DNA of 64,000 nucleotides from Pseudomonas poae (GCA_028869255.1 CP110972.1:6238001-6302000); one strand, 5' to 3'. Numbered from the stretch's first letter, positions 1 to 9,593 are shown. The notes: a model not told the origin generated them from the letters alone. Numbers and translations: made by a program.

Positions 1-707
1 GACAGGTAAGTGATATGCCCGACCATCCGCGCCAGCATCAAGCCGCGCTTGGGGATCACGCCCGCTTCCTGGAACGAACCGCCGTGGAACTCGGGGTCGG
101 TGAGGATCGCCTGGCGCGCCACTTCGTTGAAGGCGATGTTCTGCGCCGACAGCTTGGGGGCCGAGGCGATGGCCAGGCAGTGGCGTACGCGATCCGGGTA
201 GGTGATGGTCCATTGCAGGGCCTGCATGCCGCCCAGGCTGCCGCCGATTACGGCGGCCCACTGGCGAATGCCCAGCAGGTCGGCGAGGCGGGCCTGGCTG
301 TGCACCCAGTCTTCCACGGTGAGCACCGGGAAGTCGGCGCCGAACGGCTTGCCGGTTTCCGGGTTGAGGCTGCTGGGGCCGGTGGAACCGTTGCAGCCGC
401 CGAGGTTGTTCAGGCTGACCACAAAGAACTTGTTGGTGTCGATGGGTTTGCCGGGCCCGATGCAGCTGTCCCACCAGCCGGGCTTGCGCTCGTCAACGCT
501 ATGGAAACCTGCGGCGTGATGATGCCCGGACAGGGCGTGGCAGATCAGCACGGCGTTGCTCGCCGTGGCATTCAGTTGGCCGTAGGTTTCATAGATCAGG
601 TCGTAGGCGGGCAGCGAGCGGCCGCAGGCCAGGGCCAGCGGTTCGCTGAAGTGCGCCATTTGGGGCGCGACCAGTCCAACAGAATCGGGGGGGAAGGCAG
701 CTGGCAT
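1..707 (-). CDS. metX: Homoserine O-acyltransferase MetX, N-terminal part (runs off window start)
   Basis: An alpha/beta-hydrolase that acylates homoserine, the first committed step of methionine synthesis. In pseudomonads MetX is usually the succinyltransferase despite its name (family knowledge). About 235 codons are present; the C-terminus lies outside the window. The nucleophile elbow GGSLGGMQ is visible with the catalytic serine near residue 157, as are the early motifs [11 protein letters not shown] and [12 protein letters not shown]. The start at 707 ([11 protein letters not shown]) is the first ATG before the conserved region. It is the last gene of the yggS-proC-yggT-metX series on this strand, 158 bp after yggT. 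Confidence 0.93.
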   Translation of the reverse strand, partial: MPAAFPPDSVGLVAPQMAHFSEPLALACGRSLPAYDLIYETYGQLNATASNAVLICHALSGHHHAAGFHSVDERKPGWWDSCIGPGKPIDTNKFFVVSLNNLGGCNGSTGPSSLNPETGKPFGADFPVLTVEDWVHSQARLADLLGIRQWAAVIGGSLGGMQALQWTITYPDRVRHCLAIASAPKLSAQNIAFNEVARQAILTDPEFHGGSFQEAGVIPKRGLMLARMVGHITYL

Positions 708-809
708 CGACCCTGCTCTCGTTTAAATGAGGCGTAAGTCTAAAGACCACTGCCCCTAGCGGCAAGCAAAGGCCTACGCGGATTCAATTCAATACACAGA
801 TACAAAATG

Positions 810-848
810 TGGGAGGGGCAGTGCGACGATTCGACTGGCCCCCTCCCA
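810..848. repeat. Hairpin-forming palindrome between yggT and metX
   Basis: Arms beginning TGGGAGGGG and ending CCCCTCCCA face each other about 20 bp apart, just past the yggT stop. It resembles the short GTGGGAGGGG palindromes common in fluorescent pseudomonads and could act as a weak terminator. There is a T-run on the plus side (850-857). Confidence 0.6.
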
Positions 849-865
849 GATTTTTTTACCGTGTT

Positions 866-1456
866 TCAGATCAGGCCGAACAACAGCGGCGGCATGGCCA
901 CGTAGTCCGCCAGGTACGGAATCGCCCAGCTTTGCAGCAGCTGGATCGCGATGAACGCGAAGATCGGCGAGATATCCAGGCCGCCCAGGTTGGGGATCAA
1001 GCGGCGAAACGGCGCCAGTACCGGCTCCGTGATCTGGGCCACCAGCTCTGCACCCGGGCTGCGGCTGCCCGGTGCCACCCACGACAGGATCACGCTGATG
1101 ATCATCGACCAGAACAGGATCTTCAAAAACAGCGAGAACACGCCAATCAATGCCCATGGCAGCAACAGCAGCGTGGCGGGCACGTAGCCCTTGAGCATCA
1201 GGATCACGGCGAACAGCAGGATCTGCAGCAGCAGCGCCAGCACCAGCGAGGACATGTCCAGGCCGAACATGCTCGGGATCACCCGGCGCAGCGGCTTGAG
1301 CAGCGGTTGCGTGGCTTTCACCACGAACTGGCACAGTGGGTTGTAGAAGTTCGCCCGCACCAGTTGCAGGATAAAACGCATCAGCACAATCAGCAGGTAC
1401 AGGCTGCCCAAGGTCTGGATGATGAAAATGACAGCGTCATTGAGTCCAAGCATCAT
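866..1456 (-). CDS. yggT: YggT family integral membrane protein
   Basis: A 196-residue protein with two copies of the YggT repeat. Hydrophobic segments near residues 8-28, 64-85, 92-118 and 170-190 are separated by the repeated signature (RFILQLVRANFYNPLCQ, then ILSWVAPGSRSP) and the matching PLLKPLRRVIPSMFGLD / PVLAPFRRLIPNLGGLD pair. The function is not firmly established in the family. It sits between proC and metX, 21 bp after proC, so co-transcription with yggS-proC is likely. Confidence 0.92.
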   Translation of the reverse strand: MMLGLNDAVIFIIQTLGSLYLLIVLMRFILQLVRANFYNPLCQFVVKATQPLLKPLRRVIPSMFGLDMSSLVLALLLQILLFAVILMLKGYVPATLLLLPWALIGVFSLFLKILFWSMIISVILSWVAPGSRSPGAELVAQITEPVLAPFRRLIPNLGGLDISPIFAFIAIQLLQSWAIPYLADYVAMPPLLFGLI

Positions 1457-1477
1457 TAATTCCTTTGTAAGGGTCGA

Positions 1478-2296
1478 CTATTGGCCCAGTTGTTCGGCCA
1501 TCTCGGCCGAGCGGTGCGCAGCGGCGCCGAGCGCTTTTTCCACCAGGGCTTCAAAGCCCCCGGCCTGGAACGATTCGATGGCGGCCTGTGTGGTGCCGCC
1601 CGGTGAGGTCACGCGACGGCGCAGCTCTGCAGCATCCACCTCGCTGCCCACGGCCATCTTCGCGGCGCCCAGTGCGGTTTGCTCGGCCAGTTGCTCGGCG
1701 ACTTCATGCGGCAGGCCCAGCTTCACGCCGGCGGCGGTCATGGCCTCGATCAGCAGGAAGAAGTACGCCGGGCCGCTGCCGGACACGGCGGTGACCGCGT
1801 CCAGTTGTTGCTCCTGTTCCAGCCACAGGGCGATGCCCACGGCGGACAGCAGTTCCTGGGCCTGCTCGCGCTGTTCGGCGCTGACTTCGGCGGTGGCATA
1901 CAGGCCACTCACGCCCTGGCGCAGCAGCGCCGGGGTGTTGGGCATGCAGCGTACGATCGGCTGGGCGCCGAGCCAGTTGGCCATGCTGGCGCAGGTGATG
2001 CCAGCGGCGATCGACACCACCAGTTGATGCGCCTGCAGGCTCGGGCGCAGGCTTTCGCACACGGCCTTCATGGCCTGTGGCTTGACCGCCAGCACGATCA
2101 CGTCGACACCGTGGATGGCGTCGGCGTTATCGGCAAAGGTTTCAATGCCATGCTCGGCGCTGACGCGGGCACGGGTGTCGGCGCCCGGGTCGCTGGCGCG
2201 GATCTGCGCGGCTTCCAGGCCCTTGGCCCGCAGGCCGCCGATCAGGCTGGCCGCCATGTTGCCGGCGCCGATAAAGGCAATACGCGTGTTGCTCAT
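1478..2296 (-). CDS. proC: Pyrroline-5-carboxylate reductase ProC
   Basis: NAD(P)H-dependent last step of proline synthesis, reducing 1-pyrroline-5-carboxylate to proline. The 272 residues are the normal family length. The N-terminal Rossmann motif FIGAGNMAASLIGGL is visible near residues 8-22, and the C-terminal P5CR signature lies around SGPAYFFLLIEAMTAAGVKLG. It starts 33 bp after yggS and is followed by yggT in the same direction, the usual Pseudomonas order. Confidence 0.97.
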   Translation of the reverse strand: MSNTRIAFIGAGNMAASLIGGLRAKGLEAAQIRASDPGADTRARVSAEHGIETFADNADAIHGVDVIVLAVKPQAMKAVCESLRPSLQAHQLVVSIAAGITCASMANWLGAQPIVRCMPNTPALLRQGVSGLYATAEVSAEQREQAQELLSAVGIALWLEQEQQLDAVTAVSGSGPAYFFLLIEAMTAAGVKLGLPHEVAEQLAEQTALGAAKMAVGSEVDAAELRRRVTSPGGTTQAAIESFQAGGFEALVEKALGAAAHRSAEMAEQLGQ

Positions 2297-2329
2297 GACA
2301 GGTCCTTACTCAGAGGGAAGTCAGCCATT

Positions 2330-3016
2330 TCAGGGCTGGCCGTAGTCGCGGGCGCCAAACAGGGCGGTACCGATCCGCACCCAGGTGGCGCCTTGGGCGA
2401 TGGCCGACTCAAGGTCGTGGCTCATGCCCATGGAAAGTGTGTCGAGCCCCAGGTTCAAGCTGTTCTGCAGGTCGCGCACCCTGGCGAACGCTGCGTCTTG
2501 TGCGCTGCGATCTTCAGTCGGCTCGGGGATTGCCATCAGGCCACGCAGCTTCAAGCGCGGCAGGGCGCTGATCGCAGTGGCCAGCGCCGGCAGGTCGGCG
2601 GGTGTGCAGCCGGACTTGCTGGCTTCGCCGCTGACATTGACCTGGATGCAGATATTCAGCGGTGGCAGGTCGGCCGGACGTTGTTCGGACAGGCGTTGAG
2701 CAATTTTCAGACGGTCCACGGAATGCACCCAAGCGAAATTCTCGGCAATCGCACGAGTCTTGTTCGATTGAATGGGGCCGATGAAGTGCCAACTCAAGGG
2801 CAGGTCGGTTAATTCGGCCTGTTTGCCGAGGGCTTCCTGCAGATAGTTTTCGCCAAAATCCTGCATCCCGGCGGCATAGGCCTCGCGTACGGCCTGCGCG
2901 GGTTTGGTCTTGCTCACGGCCAGCAGGTGGATGCTGCTTGCGTCACGTTGCACGGCGTCGGCTGCGGCGCGGATGCGCTGGCTAACCTGGCCGATGTTGT
3001 CTGCTATCGTCGACAT
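2330..3016 (-). CDS. yggS: YggS/PLPBP family pyridoxal phosphate homeostasis protein
   Basis: A 228-residue single-domain PLP-binding protein of the alanine racemase N-terminal fold, thought to keep PLP and amino/keto-acid balance. The PLP lysine lies in LAVSKTKP near residue 36; FGENYLQEA, WHFIGPIQSNK and the phosphate-binding SMGMSHDLESAI are conserved. It is divergent from pilT, with the promoter region of both genes confined to 3017-3073. It leads the yggS-proC-yggT run. Confidence 0.95.
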   Translation of the reverse strand: MSTIADNIGQVSQRIRAAADAVQRDASSIHLLAVSKTKPAQAVREAYAAGMQDFGENYLQEALGKQAELTDLPLSWHFIGPIQSNKTRAIAENFAWVHSVDRLKIAQRLSEQRPADLPPLNICIQVNVSGEASKSGCTPADLPALATAISALPRLKLRGLMAIPEPTEDRSAQDAAFARVRDLQNSLNLGLDTLSMGMSHDLESAIAQGATWVRIGTALFGARDYGQP

Positions 3017-3073
3017 TCAAGATGCGCCCGTGGATATGGAGTCCGCGGCATTCTACTGGAAATGGAAAGCCCT

Positions 3074-4108
3074 ATGGATATCACTGAATTGCTGACGGTC
3101 AGCGTGCGCCGTGGCGCCTCCGACCTGCATCTGTCCGCCGGCCTGGCACCGATGCTGCGCGTTGATGGCGAAGTCTGGCCGCTGGATTGGCCGGTGCTTT
3201 CACCCCCGCAAGTTGCGGACTTATTGAGCCCGCTGCTGAATCAGCACCAACAAAAGGATTTCGAAACATCTCTTGAAGCGGATTTTGCCTTCGAGCTGCC
3301 CGGCGTGGCGCGGTTTCGCGCCAATGTGTTCCGCCAGGATCGCGGCATGGGCGCGGTGTTTCGCAGCATTCCTGCGCAGATACAAAGCCTTGAAAACCTC
3401 GGGCTGGGCGAGGTGTTCCAGCGTATCGCGCAATTGCCGCGGGGCCTGGTGCTGGTGACCGGACCCACCGGCTCCGGCAAGTCCACCACCCTGGCGGCGA
3501 TGATCGATTTTCTCAATCGCAATCGGCGCCAGCACATTCTCACCCTTGAAGACCCGATCGAATTTATCCACACGCCAAAAATGGCGCTGATCAACCAGCG
3601 TCAGGTCCATCGCGATACCCATGGTTTTTCCACCGCCTTGCGCTCGGCCCTGCGCGAAGACCCGGATGTGATTCTGGTTGGGGAATTGCGCGACCTGGAG
3701 ACCATCCGCCTGGCGCTCACGGCGGCGGAGACCGGGCATCTGGTGTTCGGCACCTTGCACACCACGTCGGCGGCAAAGACCGTAGACCGGCTGGTGGATG
3801 TGTTCGCGGCAGGAGAAAAGGCCATGGTGCGCTCCATGCTGTCGGAGTCATTGCAGGCGGTTGTTTCCCAAGTGCTAATAAAGAAGATCGGCGGTGGTAG
3901 GGTGGCGGCTCACGAGATCATGCTGGGCACGCCGGCCATCCGCAATTTGATACGCGAGGACAAAGCGGCGCAGATGGTCTCGACGATTCAGACCGGTGGT
4001 GCGCTGGGGATGAAGACGCTCGACATGAGTTTGAAGGCGTTGGTCGCGCAGGGGCTGATCAGCCGGGAGGATGCACGGGGGCAGGCGAGGGTGCCGACAG
4101 ATATTTGA
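3074..4108 (+). CDS. pilT: Type IV pilus retraction ATPase PilT
   Basis: Cytoplasmic hexameric secretion ATPase that powers pilus retraction in twitching. The 344 residues are exactly the usual length. Walker A is GPTGSGKST (about 130-138). The Asp-box and Walker B region ends in DVILVGELRDLETI, followed by the His-box GTLHTTSAAKTVDR and the C-terminal AIRNLIRE motif needed for retraction. The ATG at 3074 is chosen because MDITELLTVSVRRGASDLHLS is the standard PilT start; an upstream extension would run into the yggS promoter. The PilU partner is not in the window. Confidence 0.97.
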   Translation: MDITELLTVSVRRGASDLHLSAGLAPMLRVDGEVWPLDWPVLSPPQVADLLSPLLNQHQQKDFETSLEADFAFELPGVARFRANVFRQDRGMGAVFRSIPAQIQSLENLGLGEVFQRIAQLPRGLVLVTGPTGSGKSTTLAAMIDFLNRNRRQHILTLEDPIEFIHTPKMALINQRQVHRDTHGFSTALRSALREDPDVILVGELRDLETIRLALTAAETGHLVFGTLHTTSAAKTVDRLVDVFAAGEKAMVRSMLSESLQAVVSQVLIKKIGGGRVAAHEIMLGTPAIRNLIREDKAAQMVSTIQTGGALGMKTLDMSLKALVAQGLISREDARGQARVPTDI

Positions 4109-4132
4109 GGGCTTGCGGGCAATGCAAATCAA

Positions 4133-4162
4133 ATGTGGGAGCTGGCAAGCCAGCTCCCACAT
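4133..4162. repeat. REP-type perfect palindrome after pilT
   Basis: Perfect 14-bp arms (ATGTGGGAGCTGGC and its complement) with a 2-bp centre lie between pilT and the convergent C40 peptidase gene. It is a single compact member of the GTGGGAGCTGGC repeat family and could serve as a bidirectional terminator. Confidence 0.8.
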
Positions 4163-4186
4163 TGTTTAACGCATTTCAGCCTGAAA

Positions 4187-4825
4187 TCAGCGCTGCACAA
4201 CCCGCAGGTTGCTGTTCTGCTCTTTCGGCAGAACCCGCTTGGCAATCACGTAGTTCTTGTCCCAGAACGGCTTTTTCAGCGTGTCGATGCTCACCGACTT
4301 GCCACGACGCGGCGCGTGGATAAAACGGTCGTTGCCCAGGTAGATGGCAACGTGGTTGACCTGGCGGCTCTTCAGTTTGAAGAACAACAGGTCGCCCGGC
4401 TTCAAATCCTTGCGCTCAACTTTCTGCCCGTGGCCTGCGGCCATGGCGTTGGAGGTGCGCGGTAAATCCACGGCGGCTACGTCGTTAAACGCATATTTCA
4501 CCAAACCACTGCAGTCGAACCCTTTACTTGGGCTGCTGCCGCCCTAACGATAAGGGGTACCGAGCACGTTGACGGCGCGGCTGAGGACGTTGCTGCTTTG
4601 TTTGGTGTTGACTGCCATCAGGCCGGGAGTTGCTTTACCGTGGGCCTTGCTCAGTTGAGTCGGGCGGTTGACGGTCAGCTTTACCGATTTGGCGGTGCTT
4701 GGCGTGCTGTGAACTTTAGGGGTGAAACCGTTAACGTTAGGAAGTCGTTGCTCACGATTGGTGGCGTGGGCGGCCAGTGGCATTAATAGGCAAATGGTTA
4801 GCCATGTCTTGAAAAATGGTCGCAT
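4187..4825 (-). pseudogene. C40 (NlpC/P60) peptidoglycan endopeptidase, interrupted by an in-frame amber codon
   Basis: An exported NlpC/P60 cell-wall peptidase of about 212 codons. The ATG at 4825 begins a clear signal peptide (MRPFFKTWLTICLLMPLAAHA). A TAG at 4546-4544 interrupts the frame exactly where the family has tryptophan (YRWGGSSP), so the change is probably TGG to TAG. Downstream in the same frame lie the catalytic cysteine (FDCSG), the histidine (VNHVAIYLG) and FIHAPRRG, so the truncated product would have no active site. There is no frameshift. Either a true nonsense mutation or a base-call error; readthrough cannot be judged from sequence. Confidence 0.85.
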
Positions 4826-5074
4826 TAGGCGTGGCTCTTTTTGGTTTGCGCGCAACTTTATAACAGCTTTTTGTGTCGGTCTTAGGCCGTTTGTCGACTG
4901 AACCCTGGGGTCAAATTCAGGAAAAGCGCGACGAATTGTCGCTATTGTCCTACAGAAGTCAGATGGCATAAGGCTTTGCGGGAGGGAAGATACCATTTGC
5001 CGTGCGTCGGGCGCCCGTAAAAAAGTCACAAAGAAAATGAAAAAATTTATCTATCGAGGCAAAAGAGGTACTCC

Positions 5075-5503
5075 ATGAACACCTATCGACAGGATGTTAC
5101 GCAGCAAGACACCCACAGCAAGGTGATCGGTTACCTGCTCTGGATTTTTGGTTTTACCGGGGCGCATCGCTTCTATTACGGCAAACCCGTGACCGGTACG
5201 ATCTGGTTTTTCACCTTGGGCCTGTTGGGCATCGGTTGGCTGATCGACTTCTTCCTGATCCCGGCCATGGACCGTGAAGCGGACCTGCGCTTTACCGCCG
5301 GGCCGATTGAATACAACGTGGCCTGGATTCTATTGGCGTTCCTTGGGGTTTTCGGCGTGCACCGCATGTACCAAGGCAAATGGATCACCGGCCTGATCTA
5401 CCTGCTGACCGGTGGCTTGTTCCTGGTGGGCGTGCTGTACGACTTCTGGACGTTGAATACGCAGATTTCGATCCGCAATGCCGAGCGCAATGACGGGCGT
5501 TGA
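5075..5503 (+). CDS. TM2 domain-containing membrane protein
   Basis: A 142-residue inner-membrane protein with duplicated TM2-type hairpins. LLWIFGFTGAHRFYYGK and WILLAFLGVFGVHRMYQGK are the two matching DRF-like signatures, each followed by a second hydrophobic helix. A good ribosome binding site (AAGAGG) precedes the ATG. The role of this family is unknown. It is divergent from the broken C40 peptidase gene, with about 250 bp between the two starts. Confidence 0.88.
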   Translation: MNTYRQDVTQQDTHSKVIGYLLWIFGFTGAHRFYYGKPVTGTIWFFTLGLLGIGWLIDFFLIPAMDREADLRFTAGPIEYNVAWILLAFLGVFGVHRMYQGKWITGLIYLLTGGLFLVGVLYDFWTLNTQISIRNAERNDGR

Positions 5504-5535
5504 ACCTGTACGAGCCAAGTGCGGGAGATGGCTTG

Positions 5536-5622
5536 TGTGGGAGCTGGCTTGCCTGCGATGCAGGCACCTCGGTCTCTCAACCAGACCTAGGTGATGCTAT
5601 CGCAGGCAAGCCAGCTCCCACA
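5536..5622. repeat. REPIN (GTGGGAGCTGGCTTGCC family)
   Basis: Two inverted REP arms (TGTGGGAGCTGGCTTGCCTG and its complement) enclose a variable centre between the TM2 gene and pyrC'. No coding potential. Confidence 0.85.
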
Positions 5623-5638
5623 TTAACCGCTTACAGCT

Positions 5639-6910
5639 TTAGGCCTGATAGCTGATCCGCCCGTCCACCAGCGTGTACCGCACCGTCGCCGGCAGGCTGT
5701 GGCCGATGAACGGGCAGTTTTCGCCCTTGGACAACCAGCGCTCCCCGGCAACCGTGGAGCTGGCCGGGTCAAACAGCACCAGATCCGCCGCCGAACCCAC
5801 CGCCAGCTTCCCTGCCGGCAGGCGCAGGGCCTCGGCCGGGCCGGTGCTCAGGCGTGTCAGCAAGGTCGGCAAGTCCAGCAAGCCATCTTCAACCAACGTC
5901 ATCGCCAACGGCAGCAACAGCTCGACGCTGCTGATGCCCGGCTCAGTCGCGCCGAACGGTGCCAGCTTGGCATCCCGCTCGTGGGGCTGGTGATGGCTGG
6001 AAATCGCCGAAACCACACCCGACTTCACGGCCGCGCGCAAACCGTCGCGGTCGGCGCGGGTGCGCAGCGGCGGCTGCACGTGGTACAGGCTGGAGAAGTC
6101 GATCAGCGCCTCATCCGTCAGGATCAGTTGGTACAGCGCCACATCCGCCGTCACCGGCAGGCCACGGGCCTGGGCTTGAGCGATCAGGGCCACACCGCGG
6201 GCGCTGGTCAATTGGCTGAAGTGCGCACGCACGCCGCTTTGCTCCACCAGCAGCAGGTCACGGGCCAGGGCCACGGTTTCAGCGGTTTCCGGAATGCCCG
6301 GCAGGCCGAGGAAGCTGGCGACTGCACCTTCATGCGCCAGGCCACCTTCGGCCAGGTCGCGGTCCTGGGAGTGGAAGATCACCGTCAAATCGAAAGTCGC
6401 CGCATATTCCAGGGCACGGCACAGGGTGCGGGTGCTGCGAAAACTTTCCAGGCCATTGCCGAAGGCCACGCAACCGGCGTCGCGCAGGGCGATCAGCTCG
6501 GCCAGTTGTTCACCTTCCAGGCCTTTGCTCAGGGCGCCGATGGGAAACACTTTGCAATTGCCGGCTTCGCGGGCGCGGTCGAGGATCAGCTCGGTCACGG
6601 CCGAGGTGTCCAGCACCGGCTTGGTGTGCGGCGGGCAGCACAGGCTGGTCACGCCACCGGCCGCGGCGGCGCGGGTCTCGCTGGTGATGTTGCCTTTGCG
6701 GCTGTAGCCCGGCTCGCGCAGGGCGACGTTCAGGTCCACCAGCCCAGGCGCGGCCACCAAGCCATTGGCGTCGATGGTTTGGCTGGCGCTGAAGCCTGCG
6801 GGTGCGGCGCCGATGGCGATGATCTTGCCGGCTTCCAGATGCAGATCGGTAACGTGATCCAGGCCGCTGGCCGGATCAATGACTCGGGCGCCGAGAATGC
6901 TGAGCTTCAC
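5639..6910 (-). CDS. pyrC': Dihydroorotase-like PyrC' (non-catalytic partner of PyrB)
   Basis: A 423-residue amidohydrolase-fold protein that in pseudomonads forms a dodecamer with PyrB and stabilises it rather than hydrolysing dihydroorotate (established for P. putida and P. aeruginosa). The sequence agrees: the metal-binding DxHxHLREPG motif of active enzymes reads [11 protein letters not shown], so both histidines are gone. Its ATG overlaps the pyrB stop by 4 nt, implying translational coupling. A separate true dihydroorotase must be encoded elsewhere. Confidence 0.95.
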   Translation of the reverse strand: MKLSILGARVIDPASGLDHVTDLHLEAGKIIAIGAAPAGFSASQTIDANGLVAAPGLVDLNVALREPGYSRKGNITSETRAAAAGGVTSLCCPPHTKPVLDTSAVTELILDRAREAGNCKVFPIGALSKGLEGEQLAELIALRDAGCVAFGNGLESFRSTRTLCRALEYAATFDLTVIFHSQDRDLAEGGLAHEGAVASFLGLPGIPETAETVALARDLLLVEQSGVRAHFSQLTSARGVALIAQAQARGLPVTADVALYQLILTDEALIDFSSLYHVQPPLRTRADRDGLRAAVKSGVVSAISSHHQPHERDAKLAPFGATEPGISSVELLLPLAMTLVEDGLLDLPTLLTRLSTGPAEALRLPAGKLAVGSAADLVLFDPASSTVAGERWLSKGENCPFIGHSLPATVRYTLVDGRISYQA

Positions 6911-7911
6911 TGGGCGTTCTCCTGCTCGAATTGACGTTGTGCGGTTTGCCCGCTCATGGCCATGGACAGCACGGCCATGCGGACGGCGATGCCGTAGGTC
7001 ACTTGGTTCAAGATCACCGATTGCGGGCCGTCGGCCACCGCCGACTCAATCTCCACGCCACGGTTGATCGGCCCCGGGTGCATCACGATAGCGTCCGGCT
7101 TGGCGCCGGCCAGGCGCGCAGTGGTCAGGCCGAACAGGCGGTAGAACTCGCCCTCGCTCGGCAACAGGCCACCGGCCATGCGCTCGCGCTGCAGGCGCAG
7201 CATGATCACCACGTCCACATCTTTAAGGCCCTGGGCCATGTCGGTGTAGACCTTTACGCCGTATTGCTCGATGCCGATCGGCAGCAAGGTTTTCGGCGCG
7301 ATCACGCGGATGTCCGGGCAACCCAGGGCCTTCAGGGCCAGCATGTTCGAGCGCGCGACCCGCGAGTGCAGGATGTCGCCGACGATGGCCACCGAAAGGT
7401 TTTCAAAGCCGCCCTTGTGCCGACGGATGGTGAGCATGTCGAGCATGCCCTGGGTCGGGTGGGCGTGGCGGCCGTCGCCGCCGTTGATGATTGCCACCTG
7501 CGGGCACACGTGCTCGGCGATGAAGTGCGCAGCGCCAGAGTCGCCGTGGCGTACCACGAACATGTCAGCCGCCATGGCTTCCAGGTTGCGCAGGGTGTCG
7601 AGCAGGGTTTCGCCCTTGCTCGCCGACGAGGTGGACACGTTCAGCGTGATCACGTCGGCTGACAGCCGCTGGGCCGCCAGCTCAAAGGTGGTACGGGTGC
7701 GCGTGGAGTTCTCGAAGAACACGTTGCAGATGGTTTTGCCGCGCAACAGCGGCACCTTCTTCACCGCGCGGCCGCCGACTTCGAGGAACGAATCGGCAGT
7801 GTCGAGGATTTCGGTGAGCAGTTCGCGGGGCAAACCGTCGAGGGACAAGAAATGTTGCAACTGACCCTGAGCATTGAGCTGCAGCGGGCGCTTGGCATCT
7901 AGAGGCGTCAT
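6907..7911 (-). CDS. pyrB: Aspartate carbamoyltransferase catalytic subunit PyrB
   Basis: Condenses carbamoyl phosphate with aspartate in pyrimidine synthesis. The 334 residues include the N-terminal extension typical of the Pseudomonas class that pairs with PyrC'. The carbamoyl-phosphate site [18 protein letters not shown] is near residues 69-86, and the aspartate-side motif [14 protein letters not shown] lies in the C-terminal half. It starts 24 bp after pyrR and overlaps pyrC' by 4 nt, giving an obvious pyrR-pyrB-pyrC' operon. Confidence 0.97.
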   Translation of the reverse strand: MTPLDAKRPLQLNAQGQLQHFLSLDGLPRELLTEILDTADSFLEVGGRAVKKVPLLRGKTICNVFFENSTRTRTTFELAAQRLSADVITLNVSTSSASKGETLLDTLRNLEAMAADMFVVRHGDSGAAHFIAEHVCPQVAIINGGDGRHAHPTQGMLDMLTIRRHKGGFENLSVAIVGDILHSRVARSNMLALKALGCPDIRVIAPKTLLPIGIEQYGVKVYTDMAQGLKDVDVVIMLRLQRERMAGGLLPSEGEFYRLFGLTTARLAGAKPDAIVMHPGPINRGVEIESAVADGPQSVILNQVTYGIAVRMAVLSMAMSGQTAQRQFEQENAQ

Positions 7912-7935
7912 CGCGGGGACTCTTTACAAGGCGGT

Positions 7936-8442
7936 TTAAAGGGCAAGGTCTTGCAGTTCGAGTTCGAGCGGCGTGGGACCGGACAATTTTACCCGTTGGT
8001 GGGCTTGCAGCGACAGGGTGGCGCCGACCACATCCGGGCTGATCGGCAATTCACCGGCGTCCAGGTCCAGCAGGCACACCAGGGTCACGCTGGCTGGGCG
8101 GCCGTAGTCGAACAACTCGTTCATGGCGGCGCGGATGGTGCGGCCGCTCATCAGCACGTCGTCGATCAGCACCAGGTGCTGGCCTTCGATCTCAAACGGC
8201 AGGGCCGAAGGGCGCACTTGCGGGTGCAGGCCGTTCTGGCTGAAGTCGTCACGGTAGAAGGACACGTCCAGGGTGCCCAGGGGCGAATCGCTGCCCAGTT
8301 CTTCCAGCAGCGCCTGGGCCACCCACACACCGCCGGTGCGAATGCCGATAAAGCGCGGCTCGTTGATGGCGCGGTGTTGCAGATGGGTCGTGAGGCTCTT
8401 GGCCATCTGGCTGATCAGTTCGGCGGGATTGGGCAGGCTCAT
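7936..8442 (-). CDS. pyrR: PyrR bifunctional pyrimidine regulator / uracil phosphoribosyltransferase
   Basis: A 168-residue type I phosphoribosyltransferase with the PRPP-binding loop [17 protein letters not shown]. In Bacillus PyrR attenuates the pyr operon through RNA; in pseudomonads a regulatory role at pyr genes has been proposed. The ATG at 8442 ([13 protein letters not shown]) is preferred to an in-frame upstream ATG because homologues begin there and a GAAGGAGC-type ribosome site precedes it. First gene of the pyr operon. Confidence 0.94.
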   Translation of the reverse strand: MSLPNPAELISQMAKSLTTHLQHRAINEPRFIGIRTGGVWVAQALLEELGSDSPLGTLDVSFYRDDFSQNGLHPQVRPSALPFEIEGQHLVLIDDVLMSGRTIRAAMNELFDYGRPASVTLVCLLDLDAGELPISPDVVGATLSLQAHQRVKLSGPTPLELELQDLAL

Positions 8443-8489
8443 GGTGGCTCCTTCAGGGCCTCGCGCAGGCAAGGTCCGGGCTCAAACGT

Positions 8490-8512
8490 AAAAAGACGCG
8501 GCAAGCCGCGTC
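8490..8512 (-). terminator. Rho-independent terminator after ruvX
   Basis: GACGCGGC and its complement pair across a 2-nt centre, followed on the minus strand by five Ts. It lies immediately past the ruvX stop and separates algH-ruvX from pyrR, so the pyr operon needs its own promoter in the short gap or depends on readthrough. Confidence 0.8.
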
Positions 8513-8514
8513 AG

Positions 8515-8952
8515 TCAGGATTCAAATAAAGCGGTGTTTTCGTCCAGCCAACCCTGCAACAGCAAGGCGGCGGCGATGGCGTCCACGGGGTTGTCGCGGT
8601 AGCTGCCTTTTTGCCCGCCACGGTCGCGGCGCTCACCCTTGGCCTCAAAGGTGGTCAGGCGTTCGTCGTGGGTATAGAAGGGCAGGTTGTAGCGGCCATT
8701 GAGGCGGCGGGCGAACTTTTCGGCGCGCAGGCACATGTCGCTGGGGGTGCCGTCCATGTTCAGGGGCAGGCCGACCACCACGGCGTCGGGCTTCCATTCC
8801 TTGATCAGGGCTTCGATCTGGTTCCAGTCCGGCACGCCGTTCTGGGCCTTCAAAGTACACAGCTCGCGGGCCTGGCCGGTAATCACCTGGCCGACGGCTA
8901 CGCCGATCTGTTTGGTGCCGTAGTCAAACCCGAGGATCAAACGCAAGGCCAT
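8515..8952 (-). CDS. ruvX: RuvX/YqgF Holliday-junction resolvase family protein
   Basis: A 145-residue RNase H-fold nuclease-like protein. YqgF/RuvX acts in rRNA 5'-end processing in E. coli and in Holliday-junction resolution in others. The N-terminal motif LGFDYGTKQIGVAVG carries the first acidic residue, and the C-terminal DNPVDAIAAALLLQGWL carries another. The ATG shares its A with the TGA of algH, indicating translational coupling; algH-ruvX is a conserved pair. Confidence 0.95.
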   Translation of the reverse strand: MALRLILGFDYGTKQIGVAVGQVITGQARELCTLKAQNGVPDWNQIEALIKEWKPDAVVVGLPLNMDGTPSDMCLRAEKFARRLNGRYNLPFYTHDERLTTFEAKGERRDRGGQKGSYRDNPVDAIAAALLLQGWLDENTALFES

Positions 8953-9521
8953 CAGGCGTGCCCCGCCTGGCTGGTCAACAGGCTGAGGTTGACCCGCAGC
9001 TTGGCGGCGGCCGCTTCCAGGCGCAGTTCGCTGGCGGTGTTGAACAGGATGTCGGCGTCGAACGGGCAGGTCAGCCAGGCATTGCTGGCCAGTTCGGCCT
9101 CCAGTTGCCCGGCTTCCCAACCGGCGTAGCCGAGGGTGATCACACTTTGCTCAGGGCCGACGCCGTCGGCGATGGCGAACAACACGTCCTGGGAAGTGGA
9201 CAGCGACACACCCTCCAGGTCCACCGTGGCCTGGAACTTCGGCCCGGTCGGGTGCAGTACAAAACCGCGATCGGTCTGCACCGGCCCGCCGATGTAGATC
9301 GGCACGTGTTGACAACGTGCCGGCGGGTCGATTTCGGGGCGCAACTGCTCAAGGATATCCGCCAGGTTCAGCTCTTGCGGGCGGTTGACCACCAACCCCA
9401 TGGCACCATTGGCCGTGTGCTCGACGATGTAGGTCAAGGTCTGCGCAAAGTTCGGGTCGGCCATATGGGGCATGGCGATCAGGAATTGGTGCTTGAGGTA
9501 GGTCGGGCTGACATTTTTCAT
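8952..9521 (-). CDS. algH: AlgH / YqgE family protein
   Basis: A 189-residue single-domain UPF0301 protein (MPHMADPNFAQTLTYIVEH, GLVVNRP, GYAGWEAGQLE). Named for an alginate phenotype in P. aeruginosa; the biochemical role is unresolved. The start at 9521 (MKNVSPTYLKHQFLIAMP) is the conserved one; translation further upstream would read through the REPIN. It couples to ruvX by a one-base overlap. Confidence 0.94.
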   Translation of the reverse strand: MKNVSPTYLKHQFLIAMPHMADPNFAQTLTYIVEHTANGAMGLVVNRPQELNLADILEQLRPEIDPPARCQHVPIYIGGPVQTDRGFVLHPTGPKFQATVDLEGVSLSTSQDVLFAIADGVGPEQSVITLGYAGWEAGQLEAELASNAWLTCPFDADILFNTASELRLEAAAAKLRVNLSLLTSQAGHA

Positions 9522-9593
9522 GTCCGCTAGTGTGGCGTTGGAGGGGCGAACTGACAAGCTGCGGTACGCCCTAATTATGGCTTGTGGGCTCTT

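Noticed and set aside
4544..4546. Idea that the amber codon in the C40 peptidase is read through or codes selenocysteine/pyrrolysine
   Set aside because: Pyrrolysine machinery is not known in Pseudomonas, selenocysteine uses TGA, and the family has Trp here; mutation or error is simpler.
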